A DNA stretch of 32,396 nt from Mycobacterium arosiense ATCC BAA-1401 = DSM 45069 (GCF_002086125.1 NZ_MVHG01000060.1:1-32396), one strand, 5' to 3'. Shown: positions 22,367 to 30,461, numbered from the stretch's first letter. The notes: generated by a model not told the origin, from the sequence alone. Numbers and translations: made by a program.

Positions 22367-22398
22367 GGGTTTGACCATCTGGCGGTGAGAGTTTCTCA
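22367..22398 (-). promoter_or_regulatory. Candidate GntR/FadR-type operators upstream of the GntR gene
   Basis: Minus-strand TGGTCAAACCC (22377-22367) matches the FadR-subfamily consensus TGGTNNNACCA in all but the last base. A second dyad, TGAGA-GTT-TCTCA (22386-22398), lies 9 bp away. Both are 26-57 bp before ATG 22341, suitable for autoregulation. Confidence 0.35.
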
Positions 22399-22457
22399 TA
22401 ATTGACGCGCGCGTTCTGGGGTTTGGCTGAATCTGACGCGAATGCGGGCAGGCCGGA

Positions 22458-23270
22458 TCAACGGCTATTGCGCCACTTGCACAGCGCCTCGGCGGCGGTC
22501 AGGTCGTAGTCGGGACCATTGACGCCCACGGTCAGCAGTGTGACGCCCAGTGCGGTGAGGCCTTCGGCGTTGGCCATCAACCCGTCGAGGCCCTCCCCGC
22601 GGCGAACACCGCTGTTGTTCCCGACACCGGCCGACCTCTCGATGGTGGACGGGTCGCGTCCCACGGCGGCGCAGTGTTCTTCCAGCACGGCGGCCGCGGC
22701 CGGATAGGTGTCGACGGTGGTGAAGCCGTGCCAGATGTCGCCGTGTTCGGCGACCATTCGCAGGGTCTTTCGTGGGCCCTTGCCGCCGATGAGGATCGGG
22801 ATGTGGCGGGTGGGAGCCGGGTTCAGTTTGGTGAGTCGACTTTGGATCCGGGGCAGTGCCGTGGCCAGGTCATCCAGGCGGCTGCCCGCGGTGCCGAATT
22901 CGTAGCCGTACTCGTCGTAGTCCTTTTGTTTCCAACCCGCACCGATACCCAGGACGAGGCGGCCGTCCGAAATGTGGTCGACGGTGCGGGCCATATCGGC
23001 CAGCAGTTCCGGATTCCGATAGGAGTTGCAGGTCACCAGGGCACCGATCTGAATGCGCGATGTCTGTTCGGCCCAGGCGCCGAGCATCGTCCAGCATTCG
23101 AAGTGTGCGCCATCGGGGTCGCCGTAGAGCGGGAAGAAGTGGTCCCAGTTGAAGGCGATGTCGACGCCGATGTCCTCGCAGCGGCGCACCGCGTCGCGGA
23201 TCTGGCCGTACTGCGGTGCGTGTTGCGGCTGTAGCTGGACACCGATGCGGATCGGGCGGTCGGAAGTCAT
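22458..23270 (-). CDS. LLM-class F420/flavin-dependent oxidoreductase (Rv0044c homologue)
   Basis: 270 residues with the luciferase-like TIM barrel: IRIGVQLQPQHAPQYGQIRD, DIAFNWDHFFPLYGDPDG, a middle LVTCNSYRNPELLADMARTV, DHISDGRLVLGIGAGWKQKD, and HIPILIGGKGPRKTLRMVAE. The GIGAGW and PILIGG segments mark the cofactor-binding face; in mycobacteria such enzymes mostly use F420. The product and substrate are unknown. ATG 23270 has TACGGT exactly 6 nt upstream, giving a leaderless start. It lies 15 bp after the alpha/beta hydrolase gene on the same strand, as in M. tuberculosis. Confidence 0.93.
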   Translation of the reverse strand: MTSDRPIRIGVQLQPQHAPQYGQIRDAVRRCEDIGVDIAFNWDHFFPLYGDPDGAHFECWTMLGAWAEQTSRIQIGALVTCNSYRNPELLADMARTVDHISDGRLVLGIGAGWKQKDYDEYGYEFGTAGSRLDDLATALPRIQSRLTKLNPAPTRHIPILIGGKGPRKTLRMVAEHGDIWHGFTTVDTYPAAAAVLEEHCAAVGRDPSTIERSAGVGNNSGVRRGEGLDGLMANAEGLTALGVTLLTVGVNGPDYDLTAAEALCKWRNSR

Positions 23271-23276
23271 AGGACC

Positions 23277-23282
23277 ACCGTA
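23277..23282 (-). promoter_or_regulatory. -10 box for leaderless start of the Rv0044c-like gene
   Basis: Minus-strand TACGGT (23282-23277), 6 nt, ATG 23270. The box lies in the 15-bp gap after the hydrolase stop. Confidence 0.4.
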
Positions 23283-23285
23283 GGC

Positions 23286-24200
23286 TCAGCGCGCATCGAG
23301 CACCCCGCGCAGGATGTCGATCAGCGCGCGGGGCTGGTCACTTTGCACGGAGTGTCCCGAATTCTCCACGACGTGCGCCGAGCGGAAATGCCTTGCGCGA
23401 CGACTCAGCTCGGCCGCGTCCTCGTCGTTGACGAATCCCGATGAGCCACCGCGCACCAGGGTCACGGGCGCGGTTAGGGCGTCAACGTCGTCCCACAGGC
23501 CGGCGAAGTCGGGGAAGGTGCGGATGGCGTCGTAGCGCCACGTCCAGTTGCCGTTGTCCAGCCTGCGCGAGTTGTGAAACACGCCGCGGCGCAGCGCCTT
23601 CACCTCACGGTGCGGCGCGGCGGCGACCGTGAGGTCGAGCATGGCCTGGAAGCTGGGGAACTCGCGTTCCCCGTGCATCAGCGCCACGGTGCCCTGTTGC
23701 TCCTTGGTCATCTCCGAATGCCGTTGCAGCGCGGACGGGGTGACGTCGATCAGCACAAGCTCATCGACCAGGTCAGGTGCCACCGCGCCCACCCGGATCG
23801 CGGTCAACCCGCCCAGCGACATGCCAACGACGAGGTCGGCGGACGCGGCGTGCTCGCGCAGGATCGGCAGCAAGGCGTCGGCGTTGCGCTGCGGCGAATA
23901 GTCGCCGTCCTCCCGCCAGGCGGAGTGGCCGTGGCCGGGAAGGTCGACCGCCAGCGCGGCCTCGCCGAGGCCGACGATGATGGTGTCCCAGGTGTGCGCG
24001 TTCTGCCCGCCGCCGTGCAGGAACACGATCCGCGGGGCGGTGCTGCCCCAGCGCAGCGCGCTGATCTTGGCTTCGCCCGTGCCCGACTCGACCCGCTCGG
24101 CGGCGGGCAGCGGGCCGGAGACGCCGGCCTGCTCGGCGTTTTCGGCCAGCAGCGAGAATTCGGAAAGCCCGGCCAGTTCGTCTTCGGAGATCTCGGTCAC
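23286..24200 (-). CDS. Alpha/beta hydrolase, Rv0045c-like esterase
   Basis: 304 residues (298 in Rv0045c, from memory), which is known as a short-chain ester hydrolase. The oxyanion strand is VFLHGGGQNAHTWDTI, the core contains VDLPGHGHSAW, and the nucleophile Ser128 is in VVGMSLGG. The acid is probably within VTLVRGGSSGFVNDEDAA and the catalytic His283 in ENSGHSVQSDQP. A lid region (LQRHSEMTKEQQGTVALMHG and the following helices) inserts before the C-terminal strands. GTG 24200 is the start; a palindrome overlaps its predicted -10 box. It follows the accessory four-gene operon by 50 bp on the same strand. Confidence 0.93.
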   Translation of the reverse strand: MTEISEDELAGLSEFSLLAENAEQAGVSGPLPAAERVESGTGEAKISALRWGSTAPRIVFLHGGGQNAHTWDTIIVGLGEAALAVDLPGHGHSAWREDGDYSPQRNADALLPILREHAASADLVVGMSLGGLTAIRVGAVAPDLVDELVLIDVTPSALQRHSEMTKEQQGTVALMHGEREFPSFQAMLDLTVAAAPHREVKALRRGVFHNSRRLDNGNWTWRYDAIRTFPDFAGLWDDVDALTAPVTLVRGGSSGFVNDEDAAELSRRARHFRSAHVVENSGHSVQSDQPRALIDILRGVLDAR

Positions 24201-24208
24201 GATCTTCG

Positions 24209-24228
24209 ACCCTAGACACGGCGTCTAG
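24209..24228 (-). promoter_or_regulatory. Promoter and palindrome upstream of the Rv0045c-like gene
   Basis: CTAGACACGGCGTCTAG (24212-24228) has perfect 6-bp arms and a 5-nt centre. It overlaps the minus-strand -10 box TAGGGT (24214-24209), which lies 8 nt before GTG 24200. There is no T-run after the dyad, so an operator is more likely than a terminator. Confidence 0.4.
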
Positions 24229-24250
24229 CCGGCGGATCGCCACCATCGGG

Positions 24251-25465
24251 CTAGAGGACATAACGTCGGCGAATGCCGTGGAAACGCTCCCACATCGCGG
24301 CCGCGCGCTCCGATGCGCTCACCATGGCGGTGCCTGTGGGCAGGGCGCCGAGCAGATCGTCGTGGGCGACCACCCGGGTGTCCAGCACGGCGGGTGTGCC
24401 CTCGAGCATGTGCCGGTAGGTCAGGTTGCCGCGCTCGAAGCCCTGGGTGTCCAGCCAGTTGTGCACGCCGGGATCGCGGTGAGCCATCACCAGACGGATC
24501 CGGCCGTCGTGGTCGACCTTGGTGCGGCTCGGCGTATAGTTCACCGGGCGGTAGAGGTAGTCCATGCTGTTGAAGAAGACGCCCATGTTGGTGAGCATCC
24601 ACAGCCCGTCGTGGGCGTCGAATTCGACGACCAGCGCCTCGTCGGGCGCCAGCTCCCAATACATGTTGGCGGCGGCGCGCCCGCGCTTGCTGTCGGCGTC
24701 GGTCGCTCCGACGCGTGGGAACGTGTTCGGGTGCTCCGCGTCGCCGCCGCCGTAGGTGAACGGGAATTCGGGCCAATCGGTCATCAGGCCGGTGACGAAC
24801 TCACCGGCCCAGCCCATCGCCTCGATGATGTCGGCGGGGGTGGGCAACGGCTTGGGGGAGTCCATGTCGATGCGTTCGATGCGCAGCTGCGCAGGTGCCT
24901 CGTCCCAGCGGTCAAAACCCTGGCGGATGAACAGTTTTCGCGACTCCGGCGTGGTGGGCAGCCAGTTCGGCGCGCGCTCGGGGCCGCCGATGTAGAGCTC
25001 GAATTGCCCGTCGCCGCCGATGTCGAGCTGATGGCCGAGCAGATTGGCCTGCGGGGTGTCGCCGAACGGCTCGTGCAAGACGCCCGGCCCCGGTGTGCGC
25101 CGCCCCTGGACGGTGACGTTGAAAAAGCGCGAGGTGCCGCGGGTGCCGGTGAGGCGGTAGGTCGACTGCCCGTCGATCCAGGCTTGTTGATAGGTGAAGT
25201 CGGCGCAGTCCCCGCCCAGCTTGCGGGTCGGGCCGCAGAAGGTATGCAGCGCCGGGTATCTGGTGTCGCGGGTTTCGAGGCCCAGATCGAAGGCCTGGCC
25301 GAGGTTTTGCGTGAGGAACCGGTAGGCGTCGACGCGCTGGCGCCCGGTGGCGGGGTTGGCGTCTTTGAAGACCCGTTCGCCCGCGCGTTGCAGCCGGGCG
25401 CAGAAATCGATCCACGCCGACTGCAGTGCCGCATCGTCGGGTCCGTCGCCGAAACCCATTGTCAC
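24251..25465 (-). CDS. DUF1214 domain-containing protein
   Basis: 404 residues. The C-terminal 110 residues (about 280-395) match the DUF1214 pattern: AANMYWELAPDEALVVEFDA, WMLTNMGVFFNSMDYLYRPV, and GVHNWLDTQGFERGNLTYRH, with the conserved W-L-D-T segment. The N-terminal part resembles the region that precedes DUF1214 in actinobacterial proteins (GPTRKLGGDCADFTYQQAWI, GTSRFFNVTVQGRRTPG). No signal peptide. Function of the domain is not known; such proteins are often found beside sulfotransferases and LLM enzymes in actinobacterial catabolic or lipid loci. The GTG start overlaps the stop of the upstream isomerase-like gene by 4 bp. Confidence 0.87.
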   Translation of the reverse strand: MTMGFGDGPDDAALQSAWIDFCARLQRAGERVFKDANPATGRQRVDAYRFLTQNLGQAFDLGLETRDTRYPALHTFCGPTRKLGGDCADFTYQQAWIDGQSTYRLTGTRGTSRFFNVTVQGRRTPGPGVLHEPFGDTPQANLLGHQLDIGGDGQFELYIGGPERAPNWLPTTPESRKLFIRQGFDRWDEAPAQLRIERIDMDSPKPLPTPADIIEAMGWAGEFVTGLMTDWPEFPFTYGGGDAEHPNTFPRVGATDADSKRGRAAANMYWELAPDEALVVEFDAHDGLWMLTNMGVFFNSMDYLYRPVNYTPSRTKVDHDGRIRLVMAHRDPGVHNWLDTQGFERGNLTYRHMLEGTPAVLDTRVVAHDDLLGALPTGTAMVSASERAAAMWERFHGIRRRYVL

Positions 25466-26265
25466 GCGCCCAATCTGTGCAGCATCGCCCCGATGACGTC
25501 GCAGGCTCGTCGCGCGGCCTGCAAACGGCCCTCCGCTTCGATGCGGGGACCGATCAGTTCCAGGTCGAATCCGTGTGCGTAGCCGCCGGCCAGGGCCTGG
25601 GCGATGAACGCCTCGAGCGGAATCGTGCCGTCGCCGGGCACCGCGCGACCCGGGAGCGCGCGGTCGCCCAGCACATAGTCGCTGAGCTGGATCAGCTCGG
25701 TTCGTGGCAATGCCCGCTGCACCATCGCTTCGAAATCGCCCTCCGCCCAGCAGTGGAACAGTTCGATGCAGATGCCGAGCCCGCTCATCTCGGCCAGTGT
25801 GATGGTATCGCGCAGGGTGTGGGCGAGATGAATGTCGGCGTAGAGGCTCGAGGCGTTCTCGATCGCCAGGGCCACGCCCGCCCGGTTCGCGTGCTCCACG
25901 CAGGGCGCGATCATGGTGCAGAAGCGATCGGTGGCCTGCGGCCAGGTCAGGGCGCCGCGACCGCCGGTCAACATGTAGACCACGCGCGCACCCACCGCGG
26001 CCGCGCCGTCGATCACCGCCAGCAGCGCGCCGCGCGCCGCCTCCGCCCCGGATTCCAGCCGGCCGTCACCGAAGATGTGACATACCGCCTCAACCGTATA
26101 GTCGTTGCGCTGAAGAACTTTTGCGAAGTCCGGATCGAGTAGCTGGCTGTCCAGGACGCTCAGCCGGGCGACGCCCAGCGCCGCCCAGTGGGCCTCCAGC
26201 GCGGTCAGCGGCTCGCCGTAGAAGGTGACATTGTGCACCGACAGCCGTTCGTGCGCAGCCGCCAT
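25462..26265 (-). CDS. Sugar phosphate isomerase/epimerase-like TIM-barrel protein
   Basis: 267 residues from ATG 26265, which begins one base after the sulfotransferase stop; ATG 26304 would overlap that gene and add 13 residues. The fold is the xylose-isomerase-like TIM barrel (AP endonuclease 2 superfamily): LSVHNVTFYGEPLTALEAHW, GARVVYMLTGGRGALTWPQA, ALAIENASSLYADIHLAHTL, GLGICIELFHCWAEGDFEAM, ELIQLSDYVLG, and GFDLELIGPRIEAEG. The Glu in AIENAS, the Glu in CIELFH, and acidic or His residues in LSDY and DLELIG fit the metal site of the family. The substrate is not known; the neighbours suggest a polyol, sugar or ring ketone. Confidence 0.87.
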   Translation of the reverse strand: MAAAHERLSVHNVTFYGEPLTALEAHWAALGVARLSVLDSQLLDPDFAKVLQRNDYTVEAVCHIFGDGRLESGAEAARGALLAVIDGAAAVGARVVYMLTGGRGALTWPQATDRFCTMIAPCVEHANRAGVALAIENASSLYADIHLAHTLRDTITLAEMSGLGICIELFHCWAEGDFEAMVQRALPRTELIQLSDYVLGDRALPGRAVPGDGTIPLEAFIAQALAGGYAHGFDLELIGPRIEAEGRLQAARRACDVIGAMLHRLGA

Positions 26266-26266
26266 G

Positions 26267-27436
26267 TCAGCCGCGGCTCTCGATGTCGACTCCGAATCGT
26301 TCACGGAAGGGCCGGAATTCGGCGTGCAGCGAATCGAGGTCTTCGCCGATGTCGGTCAACAGTTGGGTGGAGTAGCGGAATTTGCCGTATCGGTCGCCGC
26401 GGTTGTTGGCAAGGTAATCGCGCATTGCGGATTCGGCTTCGGGGGTGACCCGACGGCCGGCGAAGGCGTAGTAGCGTTGCACCGTCGCAACCTGGTCGGC
26501 AACGAAATCGGTGTAGCGAACGTGCAGGATGCGCTGGTCGTCGACCAGGGGGTTGCTCATCGTGTTGGCGACGCTGGCGCGCGTCAGTTCCAGATGCATC
26601 TTCGCCAAGGCGTGCAGGTCGACGGACCCGACCATGCCCTCGGCGATGTCGGCCATCATCATGGTGCGCGACGCGGCGACCTGAACCGGGTCGCGGTGCA
26701 GCCAGACCAGGGTGGCGTCGGGATAGGCGTCAAACATCTCGCGGAGCCGGAAACCGTGGAAACCCTTCAGCACCCAGTATTTTCGCGGGCGACCGTATTG
26801 CAGCTGTTGGAGCATGGCCTTATGCAACCGGTATTGTGCGGCCGGGTCGGTGGCCAGACCGCCGACCAGCGACTGCATGGGCACCCGCCACCACGCGGTG
26901 GGGGTCATCACCCGAAAGTCGAACGCCCAGGTTCGTTCGTCCTCGGGGAGCCCGTCGCCCAGCATGTCGTTGTAAGGGTGGCTGTGCAACCATTTCGGCA
27001 TCTTGGCGTTGATCTCACGCCAGTCGGCATCGGCCCGCGCCCGGCGGTCGTCATCGGGGCCGGCCAGCCCCGGCGGCGGCGACGGGTACATCACCTCCCA
27101 GAACCGCAACGCGCGGGCGTGCGGATCGACCGACATCAGCGCGTGCATAAGCGTTGTCCCCGAACGCGGTTCGCCGGTGACGAACATCGGCGACTCGATC
27201 ACTTCGGCGCCGATCGGGTAGCGGTTGCGGTCCCCGATGAACTCCAACCGCGACGTCAGCAGCCACCGGCACACCTGTGCGGCTTCGAAACGGCCGTCGG
27301 CATCCATGCCCAGACCGTTGAGGTGGTCGACGGCGGCGGCGAACCGTTCCGGCAGGGTGGGATCGCCATAGTCGCGCAGCCCGGTCTCGGCCTCTGCGGC
27401 GGCGAGCATCTCCGCGGCGTCCAAACGTGCTGTCAC
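26267..27436 (-). CDS. Sulfotransferase family protein (PAPS-dependent)
   Basis: 389 residues of the Sulfotransfer_3 type common in mycobacteria. The 5'-phosphosulfate loop is VTGEPRSGTTLMHALM (GEPRSGTT at 88-95) and the 3'-phosphate motif is TLVWLHRDPVQVAASRTMMM. Other family hallmarks are WVLKGFHGFRLREMFDAYPD and the C-terminal HVRYTDFVADQVATVQRYYA. A Trp/Asn-rich middle (KMPKWLHSHPYNDML, MTPTAWWRVPM) likely forms the acceptor pocket. The acceptor, possibly a sterol, glycolipid or small alcohol, cannot be told. GTG 27436 overlaps the stop of the upstream LLM gene by 4 bp. No signal peptide; acts in the cytoplasm. Confidence 0.92.
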   Translation of the reverse strand: MTARLDAAEMLAAAEAETGLRDYGDPTLPERFAAAVDHLNGLGMDADGRFEAAQVCRWLLTSRLEFIGDRNRYPIGAEVIESPMFVTGEPRSGTTLMHALMSVDPHARALRFWEVMYPSPPPGLAGPDDDRRARADADWREINAKMPKWLHSHPYNDMLGDGLPEDERTWAFDFRVMTPTAWWRVPMQSLVGGLATDPAAQYRLHKAMLQQLQYGRPRKYWVLKGFHGFRLREMFDAYPDATLVWLHRDPVQVAASRTMMMADIAEGMVGSVDLHALAKMHLELTRASVANTMSNPLVDDQRILHVRYTDFVADQVATVQRYYAFAGRRVTPEAESAMRDYLANNRGDRYGKFRYSTQLLTDIGEDLDSLHAEFRPFRERFGVDIESRG

Positions 27437-28560
27437 GCCGGGCGTCCGCAGAGCCGCACCAATTCATCTTCGGCCGCACGGACGTTCGCGGCCGAGGCCT
27501 GCGCGTGTGCCAATCCGGCCATGGCGCCGTAGTCGAGTATTTTCGGTACGCGCAAGCCCGCGTCCACATAGGTCTTGACTACCTTGGCGACCTGTTTCGG
27601 TGTGCCGTGGGGCACGAGAGCCAGCACCATCTCGGGGCGCACGTTGTCCAGGAATTCGAGGATCCGCTCTCGGGTGAGTACGGCGGGGTCGATGTCCTGG
27701 AATCCCCGCCAGTCCTCGCCCATGGGGTGTTCAAAGCCGAAGTCGTGCAACGTCTTTGCAGAGACCTGCAGCAGAAACGCCTTGACCAGGGGTGCGTCCA
27801 GAATCTCGGCGAGGGCCTCGTCGTCCGCGCCGATCAGGCAGACCTGGATGAAGCACGGGGTGATCGCCAGCGGGTCCCGGCCGGCGCGTTCGGCGGAGCT
27901 TCGGACCGCGGCGAGCATCTGGGCGTAGTGCTCGGGAGTCCAGGCACCCGCCGGCCACCATCCGTCGGCATACCGGCCCGCGATGTCGAGCATCCGCGGG
28001 CCGCTGGCGCCGATCCAGATCGGCGGTACCCGGTCCTCATAGGGTTCGGTGTCCAGTCGGGCATGGTGCAGCTTGTAGAACTGGCCGTCGAAGTCGACTG
28101 GGCCGTCGTTGCGCCACAGCAACTGGATCACCGCCAACGCTTCCTCGAACCGGCTGACCGAACGCGAGAAGTCGAACCCGTAGGGCAGCGTGTTCTCGCT
28201 CTCGCCACTGCCCAACCCGAGGATGAAACGCCCCTTAGCCAAATGATCGATGGTCAGCGCAGTTTGGGCGAGGAGCGCGGGATGGCGGCGCACGGTATCG
28301 ACCACGGCGCTTACCAGGGGAACCCGCTCGGTCAGCACGGCCGCCGCGGCCGCCACCGCCAGCCCGTCCAGGTGGCGGTGCGGCGAGGGGGAAGCCGTGG
28401 CCAGGTCGGTGAACTCGGGCGTCCAGAGCGCGTCGGGCCAGAAGCTGACCATGTGATCGGGCAGCCAGATGGAGTGGTACCGGCCGCTGTCGAGTTCGGC
28501 GAGCCGGGACAGGTCAAGGGGAAGCGTCGTGCGGAGGAACGCCGCGGGCCGAACGGTCAT
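27433..28560 (-). CDS. LLM-class F420-dependent oxidoreductase, first gene of the accessory operon
   Basis: 375 residues with the luciferase-like barrel: SGRYHSIWLPDHMVSFWPDA, VDTVRRHPALLAQTALTIDH, LAKGRFILGLGSGESENTLP, VPPIWIGASGPRMLDIAGRY, ADGWWPAG. The length, WLPDHM opening and GLGSGESEN segment resemble the F420-dependent phthiodiolone ketoreductase group (Rv2951c-like), which reduces keto groups of complex lipids; the match is from memory of the family. It heads four genes overlapping or abutting one another (27433/27436, 26267/26265, 25462/25465). A long inverted repeat covers its promoter. Its C-terminal tail (AAEDELVRLCGRPA) overlaps the sulfotransferase start. Confidence 0.92.
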   Translation of the reverse strand: MTVRPAAFLRTTLPLDLSRLAELDSGRYHSIWLPDHMVSFWPDALWTPEFTDLATASPSPHRHLDGLAVAAAAAVLTERVPLVSAVVDTVRRHPALLAQTALTIDHLAKGRFILGLGSGESENTLPYGFDFSRSVSRFEEALAVIQLLWRNDGPVDFDGQFYKLHHARLDTEPYEDRVPPIWIGASGPRMLDIAGRYADGWWPAGAWTPEHYAQMLAAVRSSAERAGRDPLAITPCFIQVCLIGADDEALAEILDAPLVKAFLLQVSAKTLHDFGFEHPMGEDWRGFQDIDPAVLTRERILEFLDNVRPEMVLALVPHGTPKQVAKVVKTYVDAGLRVPKILDYGAMAGLAHAQASAANVRAAEDELVRLCGRPA

Positions 28561-28563
28561 CGA

Positions 28564-28599
28564 GACATGATGCTAAGCACTTGCACAGCATCGTGTCGA
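28564..28599 (-). promoter_or_regulatory. Promoter with 34-bp inverted repeat controlling the sulfotransferase operon
   Basis: GACA-t-GATGCT (28564-28574) pairs with AGCATC-g-TGTC (28587-28597) around a 12-nt centre, 10 of 11 positions matching. On the minus strand the -10 box TAGCAT (28575-28570) and a TCGACA -35 (28599-28594, 18-nt spacer) lie in the two arms. A dimeric repressor would cover both. ATG 28560 follows the -10 by 9 nt, so the leader is very short. Confidence 0.5.
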
Positions 28600-28705
28600 T
28601 AGGTTCGGCGCTGATGCGTCGAGTGTGCGCCCTGGGTAGGGCACAGTCCGGCGACTTCATCCCCAAGGCCCATACTCGACGGTAGGAGCGGGCGAACGTC
28701 GGGGC

Positions 28706-29803
28706 TTAGCCCGAGATGATGAACTCTTCGAGCTGTGCGCGTGCGATGTCGTCGGGCAGCTGCTGCGGCGGGCTCTTCATCAGGTACGCCGACGCCGGGA
28801 TCACCGGGCCGCCGATACCGCGGTCCTTGGCGATCTTGGCGGCGCGCACCGCATCGATGATGACGCCCGCCGAGTTCGGTGAGTCCCAGACCTCGAGCTT
28901 GTACTCCAAGTTCAGCGGCACGTCACCGAAGGCGCGGCCCTCCAGCCGCACGTAGGCCCACTTGCGGTCATCGAGCCAGCTGACGTGATCGGACGGGCCG
29001 ATGTGGACGTCCTTGGTCTTGAACTCCCGCTGCACATTCGACGTGACGGCCTGCGTCTTGGAGATCTTCTTGGACTCCAGCCGCTCACGCTCGAGCATGT
29101 TGAGGAAGTCCATGTTGCCGCCGACGTTGAGCTGCATGGTGCGGTCCAGCTGCACGCCGCGGTCCTCGAACAGCTTGGCCATCACGCGGTGGGTGATGGT
29201 CGCGCCGACCTGGCTCTTGATGTCGTCGCCCACGATGGGCACGCCGGCGTCGGCGAACTTTTGGGCCCACACCGGGTCCGAGGCGATGAACACCGGCAGG
29301 GCGTTGACGAACGCCACGCCCGCGTCGATGGCGCACTGGGCATAGAACTTGTCGGCCTCTTCGGAGCCCACCGGCAGGTAGGACACCAGCACGTCGACGT
29401 TGGCCTCGCGCAGCGCCGCGACCACATCGACGGGCTCGACGTCGGAGACCTCGATGGTGTCGGCGTAGTACTTACCGATGCCGTCCAGCGTCGGTCCGCG
29501 CTGCACCGTCACGTTGGTGGGCGGCACGTCGGCGATCTTGATCGTGTTGTTCTCCGAGGCGAAGATCGCCTCGGACAGGTCGAAACCGACCTTCTTGGCG
29601 TCCACGTCGAACGCCGCGACGAACTTCACGTCGCGGACGTGGTACTGGCCGAACTTCACGTGCATCAGGCCGGGCACGGTGCTGTTCGGGTCGGCGTCGT
29701 AGTAGTACTGCACGCCCTGAACCAGCGAAGACGCGCAGTTACCGACGCCGACAATGGCGACTCGTACCTCCGTCGACGCCTGCGGCGCGTTCTTCTCACT
29801 CAT
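28706..29803 (-). CDS. ino1: Inositol-1-phosphate synthase
   Basis: 365 residues (367 in M. tuberculosis Ino1, from memory). It converts glucose 6-phosphate to inositol 1-phosphate with NAD, the first step to phosphatidylinositol, LAM and mycothiol. The NAD-binding motif is VRVAIVGVGNCASSLVQGVQ (about 13-32). VVAALREANVDVLVSYLPVG and VPIVGDDIKSQVGATITHRV hold the active site with conserved Lys and Asp; NVGGNMDFLNMLERERL and KISKTQAVTS are near-invariant in the actinobacterial/archaeal-type enzyme. ATG 29803 has AGGAG about 9 nt upstream. The PadR regulator is 56 bp upstream on the same strand, so the pair is probably co-transcribed. Confidence 0.97.
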   Translation of the reverse strand: MSEKNAPQASTEVRVAIVGVGNCASSLVQGVQYYYDADPNSTVPGLMHVKFGQYHVRDVKFVAAFDVDAKKVGFDLSEAIFASENNTIKIADVPPTNVTVQRGPTLDGIGKYYADTIEVSDVEPVDVVAALREANVDVLVSYLPVGSEEADKFYAQCAIDAGVAFVNALPVFIASDPVWAQKFADAGVPIVGDDIKSQVGATITHRVMAKLFEDRGVQLDRTMQLNVGGNMDFLNMLERERLESKKISKTQAVTSNVQREFKTKDVHIGPSDHVSWLDDRKWAYVRLEGRAFGDVPLNLEYKLEVWDSPNSAGVIIDAVRAAKIAKDRGIGGPVIPASAYLMKSPPQQLPDDIARAQLEEFIISG

Positions 29804-29859
29804 AAGGGCGTTCTCCTAACCTCTGACCTCTGACTGGGATGCTGGATTCGTGCAGTGGT

Positions 29860-30402
29860 TTACGTTTGCTCGGAGAGGCCGGGCATAGCCCGCTCCGCAG
29901 CAATGAGCTCGTTGAGCCACTTGACTTCGCGCTCACTGGATTCGAGCCCCAATTGATGAAGCTGACGGGTGTAGCGGTCGAACGAGCTACTGGCCCGCGC
30001 AACGGCTTCACGCAGACCTTCCCGCCGTTCCTCGACCTGACGGCGGCGGCCTTCCAGAATGCGCATGCGCGCCTCTGCCGGAGTCCGGTTGAAGAACGCC
30101 AGGTGTACCCCAAAGCCGTCGTCGGTGTAATTGTGGGGACCGGTGTCGGCCACCAGCTCACCGAAGCGCCTGCGGCCTTCGTCGGTCAGCTGGTAGACCC
30201 GCCGGGCCCGCCGGACCGGCGTCCCGGCCGGGGCGGCGTCCTCGGCAATCAACCCGTCGGCCTGCATACGCCGCAGGGCCGGGTAGAGCGAACCGTACGA
30301 AAACGCCCGGAACGCGCCGAGTAAACCGGTCAGCCGTTTGCGTAACTCGTAGCCGTGCATGGGCGATTCGATCAGGAGACCCAGGATGGCGAGCTCCAGC
30401 AA
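29860..30402 (-). CDS. PadR-family transcriptional regulator (Rv0047c homologue)
   Basis: 180 residues from TTG 30402, exactly the length of Rv0047c as I recall it. The start is decided by GGAGGTGA at 30415-30408, a near-perfect complement of the 16S rRNA tail, with 8 nt between GGAGG and TTG; the GTG-led frame to 30462 would run through this site. The N-terminal winged helix reads LELAILGLLIESPMHGYELR, FSYGSLYPALRRMQADGLIA, RRVYQLTDEGRRRFGEL. The C-terminal long helices (MRILEGRRRQVEERREGLRE) are of the PadR Vir_act_alpha_C type. It lies upstream of ino1 and may regulate it and itself; a palindrome overlaps its -10 box. Confidence 0.93.
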   Translation of the reverse strand: MLELAILGLLIESPMHGYELRKRLTGLLGAFRAFSYGSLYPALRRMQADGLIAEDAAPAGTPVRRARRVYQLTDEGRRRFGELVADTGPHNYTDDGFGVHLAFFNRTPAEARMRILEGRRRQVEERREGLREAVARASSSFDRYTRQLHQLGLESSEREVKWLNELIAAERAMPGLSEQT

Positions 30403-30461
30403 TCGAATCACCTCCCTAAAAACTTTGCGTGGCTGGTTACGACGGTTCGACGCCTCGCGCA

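Noticed and set aside
26225..27532. 435-residue plus-strand frame
   Set aside because: Antisense shadow of the sulfotransferase gene; Gly/His/Val-rich composition typical of a reversed GC-rich gene and no start signal. The same applies to 24278-25582, 27427-28602, 28985-29833, 1819-2715 and 20532-21572.
28564..28597. Rho-independent terminator of ino1
   Set aside because: The stem has a 12-nt loop and no T-run on the ino1 transcript; overlap with the -35 and -10 boxes makes an operator likelier.
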